This document shows, piece after piece, positions 1 to 6,108 of a stretch of DNA of 14,161 nucleotides. The notes beneath the pieces were generated by a model. That model saw nothing but the letters and a program-made list of their open reading frames with translations. It searched no databases and was not told the DNA's origin. The stretch is from Patescibacteria group bacterium (lineage in GTDB: Bacteria; Patescibacteriota; UBA1384; XYA2-FULL-43-10; CAINNR01), in contig JAQVAO010000005.1 in NCBI GenBank assembly GCA_028690755.1, positions 1-14,161 on the forward strand, written 5' to 3'. Position numbers and translations under genes: made by a program. How positions within the stretch are numbered: the stretch's first letter is position 1; every line of letters starts with the position of its first letter.

Positions 1-165
1 ATCCATGATGAGTTAATTGTTGAAGTAAAAACCGATCAGGCAAAAAAAGTTGCCAAGATTATGAGAGAAATCATGGAAAACGAGGTTAAGCTTTGTGTGC
101 CGGTGGAGGTTGAGGTTGGTATTGGTAACAATTGGGATGAAACAAAAAAGAACGTTTTAAAGTAG
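1..165 (+). CDS. polA: DNA polymerase I, C-terminal end (partial)
   Basis: Only the last 54 codons are present; the gene begins before the window. The fragment starts with IHDELIVE, the polymerase motif C of family A DNA polymerases, whose Asp is one of the two metal-binding catalytic residues of the palm subdomain. It ends with the family's usual tail, VPVEVEVGIGNNWDE, followed by a short Lys-rich end and a TAG stop. The enzyme fills gaps and replaces RNA primers during replication and excision repair. The presence or absence of the 5'- and 3'-exonuclease domains cannot be judged here. The stop codon abuts a tract of AAAGT repeats, and no terminator of its own is evident on the plus strand. 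Identification rests on the motif and tail and is confident. Confidence 0.93.
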   Translation: MHDELIVEVKTDQAKKVAKIMREIMENEVKLCVPVEVEVGIGNNWDETKKNVLK

Positions 166-197
166 AAAGTCTGTAAAGTCAAAAGTTCATAAAGTAC
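166..197. repeat. AAAGT-type low-complexity repeat, copy 1
   Basis: AAAGT occurs at 166, 175, 182 and 191, with spacings of 9, 7 and 9, starting directly after the polA stop codon. The 15-mer AAAGTTCATAAAGTA at 182-196 recurs exactly at 3767-3781, after another plus-strand gene. The function is unknown. Confidence 0.6.
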
Positions 198-215
198 ATG
201 GAATTTTTTTAAAAG

Positions 216-254
216 AAAAACCCGCCTGCAATGCCTGAGCATAGCGATGGCGGG
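216..254 (-). terminator. Rho-independent terminator of the minus-strand hypothetical gene
   Basis: Read on the minus strand, CCCGCC (254-249) pairs with GGCGGG (226-221) and is followed directly by TTTTTC. Inside it a second short stem, ATGC/GCAT, closes a TCAG loop. The hairpin lies about 35 bases past the stop codon of the minus-strand gene. Plus-strand transcripts would see five A residues before the stem and no T run after it, so it should act mainly leftward. Confidence 0.65.
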
Positions 255-258
255 CAGG

Positions 259-277
259 CCCGACCGGGGCGGTCGGG
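259..277. repeat. Perfect GC-rich hairpin (REP-like)
   Basis: CCCGACC and GGTCGGG form a perfect 7-bp stem around a 5-base GGGGC loop. It lies between the stop codon of the minus-strand gene and its terminator. Two adjacent GC-rich palindromes in an otherwise AT-rich spacer look like a REP-type element or a compound terminator. Copy number in the genome cannot be seen from here. Confidence 0.55.
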
Positions 278-287
278 AAGGGTGTGG

Positions 288-623
288 TCAGAAGTCGTAG
301 CCATCGTTCCACGGGGAGATCACAATGGCTCCATCTTCTTCGAAACAGACGTGGGTGATCTCAGGGATCAACAAGCGAAATACTCCTTCCCAGTCTTCAC
401 TGCAGATCCCGTGAGCGCTGATTGTGTTTTCGACGTTTGCCTTGACCCGTTCGATGTTGAACCACTTGCGTCCCTGCATCCAGGAAAACAGGCGGTGTTC
501 GTTCGGGTTCGGCATCTCCTCAATTGAGAGCACAAGACCAATTTGCTCTCTTGTGACTTCAGCCGCAGCTATGACAGCCGCTCTTAGGTCGTTCGTTTCA
601 TCGACGATGATTTCTTCAGACAA
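288..623 (-). CDS. Hypothetical protein, 111 aa, GC-rich
   Basis: I do not recognise the family. The start is TTG at 623, chosen because an AGGAGGG sequence (636-630 on the minus strand) sits 6 bases upstream, the best SD in the window. The reading frame is open for 111 codons, ends in TGA and is followed by a hairpin with a T run, so it looks like a complete expressed unit. The product is soluble and acidic, with no signal peptide or membrane segment. It has an Ala-rich helix near residues 13-23, several Trp residues and an acidic C-terminus. GC content over 301-600 is 156/300 (52%), against about 37% in a sample of holA. It is the only gene here ending in TGA, and it opposes its neighbours polA and holA. 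Together these features suggest recent acquisition as a single-gene cassette. It could instead be a lineage-specific gene with unusual composition. Confidence 0.72.
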   Translation of the reverse strand: MSEEIIVDETNDLRAAVIAAAEVTREQIGLVLSIEEMPNPNEHRLFSWMQGRKWFNIERVKANVENTISAHGICSEDWEGVFRLLIPEITHVCFEEDGAIVISPWNDGYDF

Positions 624-650
624 GTCGGTCCCTCCTCTCAGATTCGAGCA

Positions 651-660
651 GATATAATAG
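651..660. promoter_or_regulatory. Divergent -10 region between hypothetical gene and holA
   Basis: TATAAT at 653-658 on the plus strand could serve holA, 29 bases upstream of its ATG. The same bases read as TATTAT on the minus strand, suitably placed for the hypothetical gene. No convincing -35 hexamer is visible in either direction, so this is tentative. Confidence 0.35.
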
Positions 661-686
661 TGACATAATTTATTAAAAAAATCAAT

Positions 687-1640
687 ATGGTAAAGCTTTT
701 TTATGGTGATGACACATACTTACTAAACAAAACACTCAAAACACTTGAGCAGAATTTTTTCAATACAAATTTCGGCGACATTAACATCAACAAATTTGAT
801 GGTGCATCACTTACTTATGACAACTTTGTTCGGAGTGTTTCGGCTGTTCCTTTTCTTTCGGAAAAAAGACTGGTAATAATCACCGGCTTGATAAAAAATG
901 GTGATGAAAGGTTGCGGGAATATTTAACCGATAATATCGAGAAAATTCCTGATAGCGCTGAAGTTGTATTGGTTGAAGAAGGCGAAGTAGCAAAAAACTT
1001 AAAAATTTTTAAAGCTTTGTCTAAAAAGGGGTCTGTAAATTATTTCCCCTTGCGTCAGGGATACGAATTGGAAAAGTGGCTGATAAATTATGCGAGAGAG
1101 AAAAAAATTCCCCTGCCACCAATCTCGGCCAAGAAATTAATTGCTACTGCCGGTAATAATGCTTGGCGGCTGATTAATGAATTGGAAAAGCTTGATCTTT
1201 ATCGGATTAGTCAAAAAAAGGAAGAGATCGAGGAGGGTGATATTGACAGTATGGTTGAGTCTGAAAATGACCCGAATATTTTTGACTTCATTGATTCTTT
1301 GGGAGCTAGAAATGCTAAAGCTGCCAGCAAACATCTGAATCAGCTTCTCTCGAGTGGCAAAAATGAAAACTATATACTGACGATGATTGTTTATCAATTT
1401 AGAAACCTGCTTATTATTGAAGACTTGATCGTCCGAGGCGTTGATAAAAGGCAGTTGGCAAAAGAGGCGGAGATTCATCCTTTCGTTGTGACAAAGGCTA
1501 TCAGGGTGCTTGATAATTTTGATCTGCGTGAACTTAAAAATGTCTATTCAAAGCTGCTTCGAACCGATCTGGACATTAAAACTGGCGCTGTAGATCCGAG
1601 ACTGGCGCTGGAAAAGCTTTTAGCTGACCTAACCTTGTAG
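687..1640 (+). CDS. holA: DNA polymerase III, delta subunit (clamp loader)
   Basis: The delta subunit is the clamp-opening wrench of the replicative clamp loader, working with delta-prime and gamma/tau. The 317-residue length is normal. The N-terminus (LFYGDDTYLL) is the characteristic first strand and turn of the degenerate AAA+ domain. It continues with FDGAS and a SVSAVPFLSEKRLVII stretch typical of the family. The helical lid and collar domains follow from about residue 140, ending in DPRLALEKLLADLTL. The ATG at 687 is the natural start, although no SD precedes it. A TATAAT lies 29 bases upstream. The next gene on the strand starts 49 bases after the TAG stop. In Bacillus the holA homologue (yqeN) neighbours rpsT; here rpsT lies on the opposite strand two genes away. 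The assignment comes from overall sequence pattern, since delta subunits carry no catalytic motif. Confidence 0.88.
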   Translation: MVKLFYGDDTYLLNKTLKTLEQNFFNTNFGDININKFDGASLTYDNFVRSVSAVPFLSEKRLVIITGLIKNGDERLREYLTDNIEKIPDSAEVVLVEEGEVAKNLKIFKALSKKGSVNYFPLRQGYELEKWLINYAREKKIPLPPISAKKLIATAGNNAWRLINELEKLDLYRISQKKEEIEEGDIDSMVESENDPNIFDFIDSLGARNAKAASKHLNQLLSSGKNENYILTMIVYQFRNLLIIEDLIVRGVDKRQLAKEAEIHPFVVTKAIRVLDNFDLRELKNVYSKLLRTDLDIKTGAVDPRLALEKLLADLTL

Positions 1641-1646
1641 TATAAT
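1641..1646 (+). promoter_or_regulatory. Possible -10 box before DUF2207 gene
   Basis: A perfect TATAAT directly follows the holA stop codon, 44 bases before the GTG start of the next gene. The hexamer 17 bases upstream (TTTTAG) is a poor -35, so this may be a weak or activator-dependent promoter. Confidence 0.35.
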
Positions 1647-1689
1647 AGTTTTAATAGAAGTCTATTGCTGTTTACCTGTTTGGAGGGGA

Positions 1690-3180
1690 GTGCGAAGGGA
1701 AAAAGTTAAAAAAACACCCACAGTTGATATCTACTGGCGAAAGCTGGCGGCTTTTTCTTTTGTTTTTATCTTTGGACTTTTTGCCTGGAGATTTATGCTG
1801 GGAGAGAGATTTTCTGCTGATCAGGCGAATGATCTCTCTGGCGATGGCTTTATCACATCATCCCAAGTATCTCTTGAGGTCAAGAATAATGGCAGTGTTT
1901 ACAAGGATGGTCAAAGGATTAAGGCAAAAATTAAACCAGAACAAGATTTTGATGAATTGCGGCTGATTGTTTATGATCAAAATGGTTTTTATTTGGACCA
2001 GTTAAAAATTCTTCTTAAATTACCGCAAAATGTTGCCGATGATACTAAGCCAGAAATTTTGGCGATTCATGGAGTTGAGAGCTCCAGGGCTGAAATATTA
2101 AATCCGTCGACTATTGTATACACCGCCGAATCAGTGGGCGAGCAATCAACGATAACCGTCGTAGCAAAATTGCCAAAAGGGGTGATCAACCTACCTTTTT
2201 ATGATCAAATGGTTTATGTCCTTTCAACTTTTAGTGGTCGTTTTTGGCTCGGGATTGCCATTATCATTCCGTTTATTACTCTGGTTTACCTTTTGCTTTT
2301 GATCCACTTGCAGCAAAGAACTCAAAAAATACCGACGCCGGAAAGACCAATAACTGCCCCGCCAATGGCACTTCCACCAGCGGTTGTCGGTGTCCTTGTC
2401 AGCCAAGACGTTGGCTCGCGAGAGATCGCCTCAACACTTATTGATTTATCACTTAGGGGCTACATCTTCATAATTGATCGGGATCGCGGTTTCGCTTTTG
2501 GAAAAAGGAGTTTCTCCGGGCAACTTTTGGGATTTGAAAAAATACTATTGTCAAAAATATTTCGTGAAAGTATTACAATTTCCGATCAAGAAGTTAGCCA
2601 GCGTTTCACTAATCATCTTTACAGCAAAAAAATGTCATTATTCACGAAAGAGGTTTACGGTTTGGCAACAAGGCTCGGATATTTTAAAGAAAATCCGGTC
2701 CGTATGCATCGACGTTATCAGTACATCGGTACTTTGCTTTTTGTTTTCGCACTGATCTGTTTTGCGCTGACATTCAAATATTTTTCTCAGGTTCCTTACG
2801 CGGCATTTCTCTGGGTTGGAATGATGATTTCCTCATTAGTTGTCGTATTTGTTGGTAGCAGAATGCCGATCAGAACTGCGGTTGGCAGGCAGGCGATGTC
2901 AAACTGGTTGGCATTTAAAAGATATCTCTCTGACCCGACACCTCTACCTTACGAGCAGTCAAATTACCGGAAATTTGTTGAATACTTGCCCTACGCAATA
3001 ATTTTTCACTGTGAAGCGATGTGGGCCAGGCGTTTTTCCGGTCAGGAATTTACTCTTCCGGATTGGTTTTTGACTGAGAAAGAAAGTCTTGGATTAAATG
3101 ATTTTTGTCTAGCGCTTTATCCGATAATTGGTTATGTTGGGCAAAATCTTGCAGTTATTAGAGAACCGGAATTTAGATAG
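1690..3180 (+). CDS. DUF2207 family membrane protein
   Basis: This 496-residue protein matches the layout of DUF2207 membrane proteins, whose biochemical role is unknown. A positively charged N-terminus precedes a first membrane segment (about 18-37). An exported beta-rich domain follows (about 40-183), then a second membrane segment (184-207). Next comes a cytoplasmic stretch with the family-like SREIASTLIDLSLRGYIFI pattern (243-261), and two more membrane segments (345-365, 371-390). The C-terminal region has the typical W-LAFKRYL ... FVEYLPYAI signature. The start is GTG at 1690. An SD-like GGAGGGG (1682-1688) lies only one base upstream, unusually close, yet no better in-frame start is visible and the basic N-terminus fits a membrane anchor. 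The gene lies between holA and lepB; linkage to the signal peptidase may reflect envelope function, but this is inference. Confidence 0.85.
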   Translation: MRREKVKKTPTVDIYWRKLAAFSFVFIFGLFAWRFMLGERFSADQANDLSGDGFITSSQVSLEVKNNGSVYKDGQRIKAKIKPEQDFDELRLIVYDQNGFYLDQLKILLKLPQNVADDTKPEILAIHGVESSRAEILNPSTIVYTAESVGEQSTITVVAKLPKGVINLPFYDQMVYVLSTFSGRFWLGIAIIIPFITLVYLLLLIHLQQRTQKIPTPERPITAPPMALPPAVVGVLVSQDVGSREIASTLIDLSLRGYIFIIDRDRGFAFGKRSFSGQLLGFEKILLSKIFRESITISDQEVSQRFTNHLYSKKMSLFTKEVYGLATRLGYFKENPVRMHRRYQYIGTLLFVFALICFALTFKYFSQVPYAAFLWVGMMISSLVVVFVGSRMPIRTAVGRQAMSNWLAFKRYLSDPTPLPYEQSNYRKFVEYLPYAIIFHCEAMWARRFSGQEFTLPDWFLTEKESLGLNDFCLALYPIIGYVGQNLAVIREPEFR

Positions 3181-3199
3181 GGAGTTAAAATAAACCATA

Positions 3200-3763
3200 A
3201 TGTTTAATCGAGAAAGTGTTATCGGGAAAATCGTTTATGGTGGTGGGTTTGTTTTCGATTTTGCCCGCTGGTTGGTGATTTTTGGCATTCTACTGATGAT
3301 CTCGCACTATTTTATTATTACTATTTATATAGTTGATGGTTTGAGTATGGATCCGACTTTCAAAAGTGGAGAAGTCGGAGTTTTAAACAAGGCGGTCTAT
3401 CATTTTTCTGATCCAGAAAGAGGAGATGTTGTTGTTGTTAAATATCCCGGAGATCCTGATAAAAAACGTTATGTTAAAAGGGTGATCGGTATGCCAGGGG
3501 AGAAGATTGAGGTAAAAAATAATTTGGTTTATGTAAATAACAAAGCACTCATTGAAGGTTATTTGCCAAAGGGGACAATAACAATCAAGGAGGGTTCTTG
3601 GCAGCTAGATAGCGACGATTATTTTCTGATGGGTGACAATCGCCTAAATTCCAATGACTCACGTTATTTTGGACCGGTAGAAAAAAGATTTATTATTGGT
3701 AAAACAATTTGGATTTTAGCCCCGCGTTTTTTCAGTGTCGTTACCCCGACTTATATTCTTTAG
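3200..3763 (+). CDS. lepB: Signal peptidase I
   Basis: This is the membrane-bound serine protease that removes signal peptides from exported proteins (family S26). At 187 residues it is the compact Gram-positive type. One N-terminal membrane anchor (about 23-45) is followed by box B, GLSMDPTF, with nucleophile Ser49. The catalytic Lys is Lys93 in the KRVIGMPGE box. The conserved MGDNR..SNDSRYFGPV region (143-159) completes the fold. All key residues are present. The ATG at 3200 is 19 bases after the DUF2207 stop. A GGAG at 3181-3184 is too far upstream (15 bases) to be a normal SD, so translation may depend on coupling or on a weak site. The two genes probably share a transcript, which ends at the terminator before rpsT. 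Confidence 0.94.
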   Translation: MFNRESVIGKIVYGGGFVFDFARWLVIFGILLMISHYFIITIYIVDGLSMDPTFKSGEVGVLNKAVYHFSDPERGDVVVVKYPGDPDKKRYVKRVIGMPGEKIEVKNNLVYVNNKALIEGYLPKGTITIKEGSWQLDSDDYFLMGDNRLNSNDSRYFGPVEKRFIIGKTIWILAPRFFSVVTPTYIL

Positions 3764-3812
3764 TTTAAAGTTCATAAAGTAAAAAGTTGAAAGTCGTAAG
3801 TTTATAAAGTTC
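3764..3812. repeat. AAAGT-type low-complexity repeat, copy 2
   Basis: AAAGT or TAAGT units start at 3767, 3776, 3783, 3790, 3797 and 3806, with spacings of 9, 7, 7, 7 and 9. The tract begins right after the lepB stop and shares an exact 15-mer with the copy after polA (182-196). The function is unknown. Confidence 0.6.
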
Positions 3813-3837
3813 TTAAAATTCAAATTTGGTGAAATTA

Positions 3838-3870
3838 AAAAACTGCCCTTGAAAGTATCGGCAGTTTTTT
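3838..3870. terminator. Bidirectional terminator between lepB and rpsT
   Basis: AAAAACTGCC (3838-3847) pairs perfectly with GGCAGTTTTT (3860-3869) around a 12-base loop. The stem is flanked by A and T runs on both sides, so it can end the plus-strand holA/DUF2207/lepB transcripts and the convergent rpsT transcript. Confidence 0.85.
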
Positions 3871-3876
3871 AATTTT

Positions 3877-4221
3877 CTATTTAGCTTTTGTGGCTGATTT
3901 TTTCTCTGGTTTAATACTTTCCTTCTTTGCCTTGGCTGCTTTTTTTATTGGTTTGATCTCTGCACCAGATTTGGCTAGTTTTTTCGCCAGTCTGGATTTT
4001 AGCCGAGACGCTCGATTTTTGTGTATGACATTTTTCTTGGCTGCGAGGTCTAATTCGCGATATGCGGCATCAATTTTTTCTTTGGTATCGGCACTGCTGC
4101 TATCAATGGCCAATCTTGCCCCTTTGATAGCAGATTTAATTTTCGCCCGTGTTAAATCATTTACTGATTTTTTATGACGGTCGACTCGTAGCGCTTTTTT
4201 GGCTGATTTTGTTAATGGCAT
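3877..4221 (-). CDS. rpsT: 30S ribosomal protein bS20
   Basis: bS20 binds 16S rRNA early in small-subunit assembly. The N-terminus MPLTKSAKKALRVDRHKK and the KSAIKGA and KNVIHKNRASRLKSRLAKKL blocks are hallmarks of the family. The three-helix core takes up roughly the first 86 residues. The remaining 28 are a Lys/Ala/Glu-rich tail not found in typical 85-90 residue bS20. The start is ATG at 4221, with no SD upstream. It is transcribed alone, leftward, from a strong sigma70-type promoter and ends at the shared hairpin terminator, making it convergent with lepB and divergent from the DHH phosphoesterase gene. Identity is confident; the role of the tail is unknown. Confidence 0.94.
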   Translation of the reverse strand: MPLTKSAKKALRVDRHKKSVNDLTRAKIKSAIKGARLAIDSSSADTKEKIDAAYRELDLAAKKNVIHKNRASRLKSRLAKKLAKSGAEIKPIKKAAKAKKESIKPEKKSATKAK

Positions 4222-4258
4222 GTTTTTTAATTTAGCTATTTTTCAATTTACTTATAGG

Positions 4259-4287
4259 ATTATAGCAAAGATCAATCCTGTTGTAAA
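4259..4287 (-). promoter_or_regulatory. rpsT promoter
   Basis: On the minus strand, TTTACA (4287-4282) and a perfect TATAAT (4264-4259) are separated by exactly 17 bases. The expected transcript start is near 4252, giving a leader of about 30 bases before the rpsT ATG. This is too short for a complex leader RNA. Confidence 0.8.
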
Positions 4288-4314
4288 TAACTTTAGCAAA
4301 GTCAGGTTTTTTTG

Positions 4315-4343
4315 TTGACAAATATTTATCCCTTCGATATATT
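4315..4343 (+). promoter_or_regulatory. Promoter of DHH phosphoesterase gene
   Basis: A perfect TTGACA (4315-4320) and TATATT (4338-4343) are separated by 17 bases. The expected start is near 4350, about 37 bases before the ATG. The -35 boxes of this promoter and the divergent rpsT promoter are only 27 bases apart. Confidence 0.82.
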
Positions 4344-4362
4344 GTAGTGTCATATTAAAGCC

Positions 4363-4374
4363 ACTAAATTTAGT
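4363..4374. promoter_or_regulatory. 12-bp palindrome in leader, possible operator
   Basis: ACTAAATTTAGT is a perfect 12-bp palindrome about 13-25 bases past the predicted transcription start and 12 bases before the ATG. It may be a dimeric regulator site or a chance AT-rich palindrome. Confidence 0.25.
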
Positions 4375-4386
4375 CAAAAAATTATT

Positions 4387-5544
4387 ATGGAATTATCTCC
4401 AAAACAACAAATTGTTGAGGCGATAAGGGGTAGCGAAAATATCTTAGCGATCACTCATAGGGGACCAGATGGCGATGCTGTTGGTTCTTTGGTTGCAGTC
4501 TCAAAAGTTCTCGAAAAAATCGGCAAAAAAGTAACCACGGTCTGTGCTGATAATATACCGGCAGTTTTTTCTTTTTTGGATGGTAATCAGGTGGTCAAAA
4601 ATATCTCAGGAAACCGGGATTTTGTGATCTCACTAGATGTTTCAAATGTCAAAGCGGATAAATTTCTCTACAAAACTGAAGACGGGCGGATAAATTTTAT
4701 TGTTACTCCCAAATCAGGTGAATTTACGCCAGAAATGGTTAGTTTCCCCGGAGGCAAGTTCAAATTTGATCTCATTATTGTTCTTGATTGCCCTGATTTA
4801 GAGCGTCTGGGCAAGCCTTACGAAGAAAACGTCGATCTTTTTTATGAAACTCCAATTATTAATATAGACCATCACGCAAGCAACGATCATTTTGGCAAAA
4901 TTAATCTTGTTGATCTGACTGCTACCTCCACCTGCGAAATTCTAGTTTCACTGTTTGAATCGCTTTCGAAAGATACATCGCTTCTCACAGATGATATCGC
5001 CACCGCTCTTTTGACTGGCATCATCACCGATACAAATTCATTCCAGAATCAAAACACAACTCCAAAATCATTGACGGTCGCCGCGCAGTTGGTAGCGGCA
5101 AACGCCGATCAGCAGGAAATTATCAGAAAAATCTACAAGACCAGATCGCTCTCAACTTTGCGTCTTTGGGGCAGGGTTTTGACTAATATTCATGACGAGA
5201 GCAACTATCGATTTTTATGGTCACAAATCAAAAAATCGGACTTTTCCTCAGTTGGAGCTTCGGCTGACGATTCCGACGGTGTAATTGACGAGCTTCTCAA
5301 AACTGCCTACGGAGTTGATTTTGTTTTACTTTTGATTGAAAAAGATGACGGAATTCATGGCTCCCTGCGAGCAGTTGGCAAAGGGGTTGATGTTTCTGGG
5401 ATTGCTAATCTTTTTGCTGGTGGCGGTCATCCAATGGCGGCCGGTTTTGTGATCGAGGATGGTAAATCCGACATTCCAACTGATCAAATAATCAGTAAAA
5501 TTAGGGAATACCAAAAAGCTCGTAATCGAACATCAAACAACTAG
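4387..5544 (+). CDS. DHH/DHHA1 phosphoesterase, NrnA-like
   Basis: The product resembles bifunctional oligoribonuclease/pAp phosphatases (NrnA), which degrade 2-5 nucleotide RNA fragments and 3',5'-pAp with Mn2+. The motifs are complete: H24 with D28 and D30 in THRGPDGDAVGS, D134 in VLDCPD, the DHH triad at 161-163, D215 in GIITDTNSF, and the DHHA1 signature GGGHPMAAGF at 345-354. At 385 residues it is longer than the roughly 310-340 usual for NrnA. About 50 extra residues lie between the first motif and D134 (about residues 75-125). The gene has its own strong promoter and no visible SD before the ATG. It sits upstream of rpsO and pnp, so three RNA-decay enzymes (this one, PNPase and RNase J) cluster in the window. 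A cyclic-dinucleotide phosphodiesterase or another DHH subfamily is possible. Confidence 0.86.
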   Translation: MELSPKQQIVEAIRGSENILAITHRGPDGDAVGSLVAVSKVLEKIGKKVTTVCADNIPAVFSFLDGNQVVKNISGNRDFVISLDVSNVKADKFLYKTEDGRINFIVTPKSGEFTPEMVSFPGGKFKFDLIIVLDCPDLERLGKPYEENVDLFYETPIINIDHHASNDHFGKINLVDLTATSTCEILVSLFESLSKDTSLLTDDIATALLTGIITDTNSFQNQNTTPKSLTVAAQLVAANADQQEIIRKIYKTRSLSTLRLWGRVLTNIHDESNYRFLWSQIKKSDFSSVGASADDSDGVIDELLKTAYGVDFVLLLIEKDDGIHGSLRAVGKGVDVSGIANLFAGGGHPMAAGFVIEDGKSDIPTDQIISKIREYQKARNRTSNN

Positions 5545-5548
5545 ACTG

Positions 5549-5577
5549 TTGATTTTTAATTTCAAATTTGTTAAGAT
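5549..5577 (+). promoter_or_regulatory. rpsO promoter
   Basis: TTGATT (5549-5554) and TAAGAT (5572-5577) are spaced by 17 bases in the gap after the DHH gene. The expected start near 5584 leaves a leader of about 20 bases, too short for the structured uS15 autoregulatory leaders known in other bacteria. Confidence 0.6.
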
Positions 5578-5603
5578 CTACTAGAGATAAGGAAAAAACA
5601 GGG

Positions 5604-5912
5604 ATGATCGAAGAAAAAAAACCAGTCAAAAAATCTAAAACCACTACGAAAACACCGGCGAAGAGCGGTGATCTTTTGTCGAAATATCAAACACATGAAT
5701 CTGATACCGGTTCAACAGAGGTTCAAGTAGTTGTTTTGACGAAAAAGATTGCTGAGCTTACCAAACATTTGAAAGATCACAAGCACGATTTTGATTCACG
5801 AGTTGGTCTTTTAAAGATGGTTGGTAAACGTCGAAGACTTTTGAATTATCTCAAGCAATCAGATGAGCAGAAATATACCGGTCTAATCGCTGATTTGAAA
5901 TTGCGCAAATAG
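5604..5912 (+). CDS. rpsO: 30S ribosomal protein uS15
   Basis: uS15 binds the central domain of 16S rRNA and forms an intersubunit bridge. The diagnostic core is present: [16 protein letters not shown], the [15 protein letters not shown] block, and [17 protein letters not shown] near the C-terminus. From the ATG at 5604 the protein is 102 residues, against 88-89 usually. The extra part is a Lys/Thr/Pro-rich N-terminus of about 25 residues replacing the usual first helix. An in-frame TTG at 5568 would lengthen it to 114, but it lies within or before the promoter -10 box. The ATG has an AAGGA about 10 bases upstream, so 5604 is preferred. It is followed by pnp, the ancient rpsO-pnp pair, across a 196-base structured spacer. 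Confidence 0.93.
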   Translation: MIEEKKPVKKSKTTTKTPAKSGDLLSKYQTHESDTGSTEVQVVVLTKKIAELTKHLKDHKHDFDSRVGLLKMVGKRRRLLNYLKQSDEQKYTGLIADLKLRK

Positions 5913-5945
5913 GCTTACAACACATTAACAAATTATTTAATTTTC

Positions 5946-6094
5946 GGAGAGAGTTTCGAGATAAGAGGTGAGGAGAAAGTTTAAAAGCCATCAAGTTTAT
6001 CAAGCAAAAAGATAAATTCAAAAAACTTGAAAAACTTGCCGCCTGACAAACTTTGCCCTCGTTTCTTTTGAGCTCATCTCTCAAATATCTCTCC
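5946..6094 (+). promoter_or_regulatory. Long imperfect hairpin in pnp leader
   Basis: Three nested paired blocks make one extended stem. The outer block is 5946-5967 with 6073-6094 (17 of 22 positions pair). The middle block is 5970-5982 with 6048-6060 (11 of 13). The inner block is 5992-6004 with 6026-6038 (12 of 13), closing a 21-base A-rich loop. About 40 base pairs form in 149 bases. The 3' arm ends two bases before the pnp SD, GAAGGG (6096-6101). No T run follows, so this is not a terminator. In Escherichia coli a long stem in the pnp leader is cut by RNase III and used for PNPase autocontrol. An analogous role here is inference. Confidence 0.7.
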
Positions 6095-6108
6095 AGAAGG
6101 GAATTTTG

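Noticed and set aside
36..242. 68-codon minus-strand frame across the polA end
   Set aside because: It overlaps the clearly conserved polA C-terminus and the terminator hairpin. The AT-rich, Phe/Leu/Ser-heavy product is typical of an antisense shadow.
231..527. 98-codon plus-strand reading frame over the hypothetical gene
   Set aside because: It starts inside the terminator palindrome, has no SD, and overlaps the minus-strand gene, which has a strong SD, a sensible protein and its own terminator.
3890..4177. 95-codon plus-strand frame opposite rpsT
   Set aside because: It is the antisense shadow of the Lys/Ala-rich bS20 gene. The hydrophobic product simply mirrors Lys and Ala codons.
5915..5943. 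Possible pnp promoter (TTACAA, 17 bases, TAATTT)
   Set aside because: Both hexamers are poor matches in an AT-rich spacer, so readthrough from rpsO is the simpler view. It cannot be excluded.
6106..6108. TTG start for PNPase
   Set aside because: The adjacent ATG at 6109 has better SD spacing (7 bases) and is the stronger codon. The choice changes the protein by one residue only.
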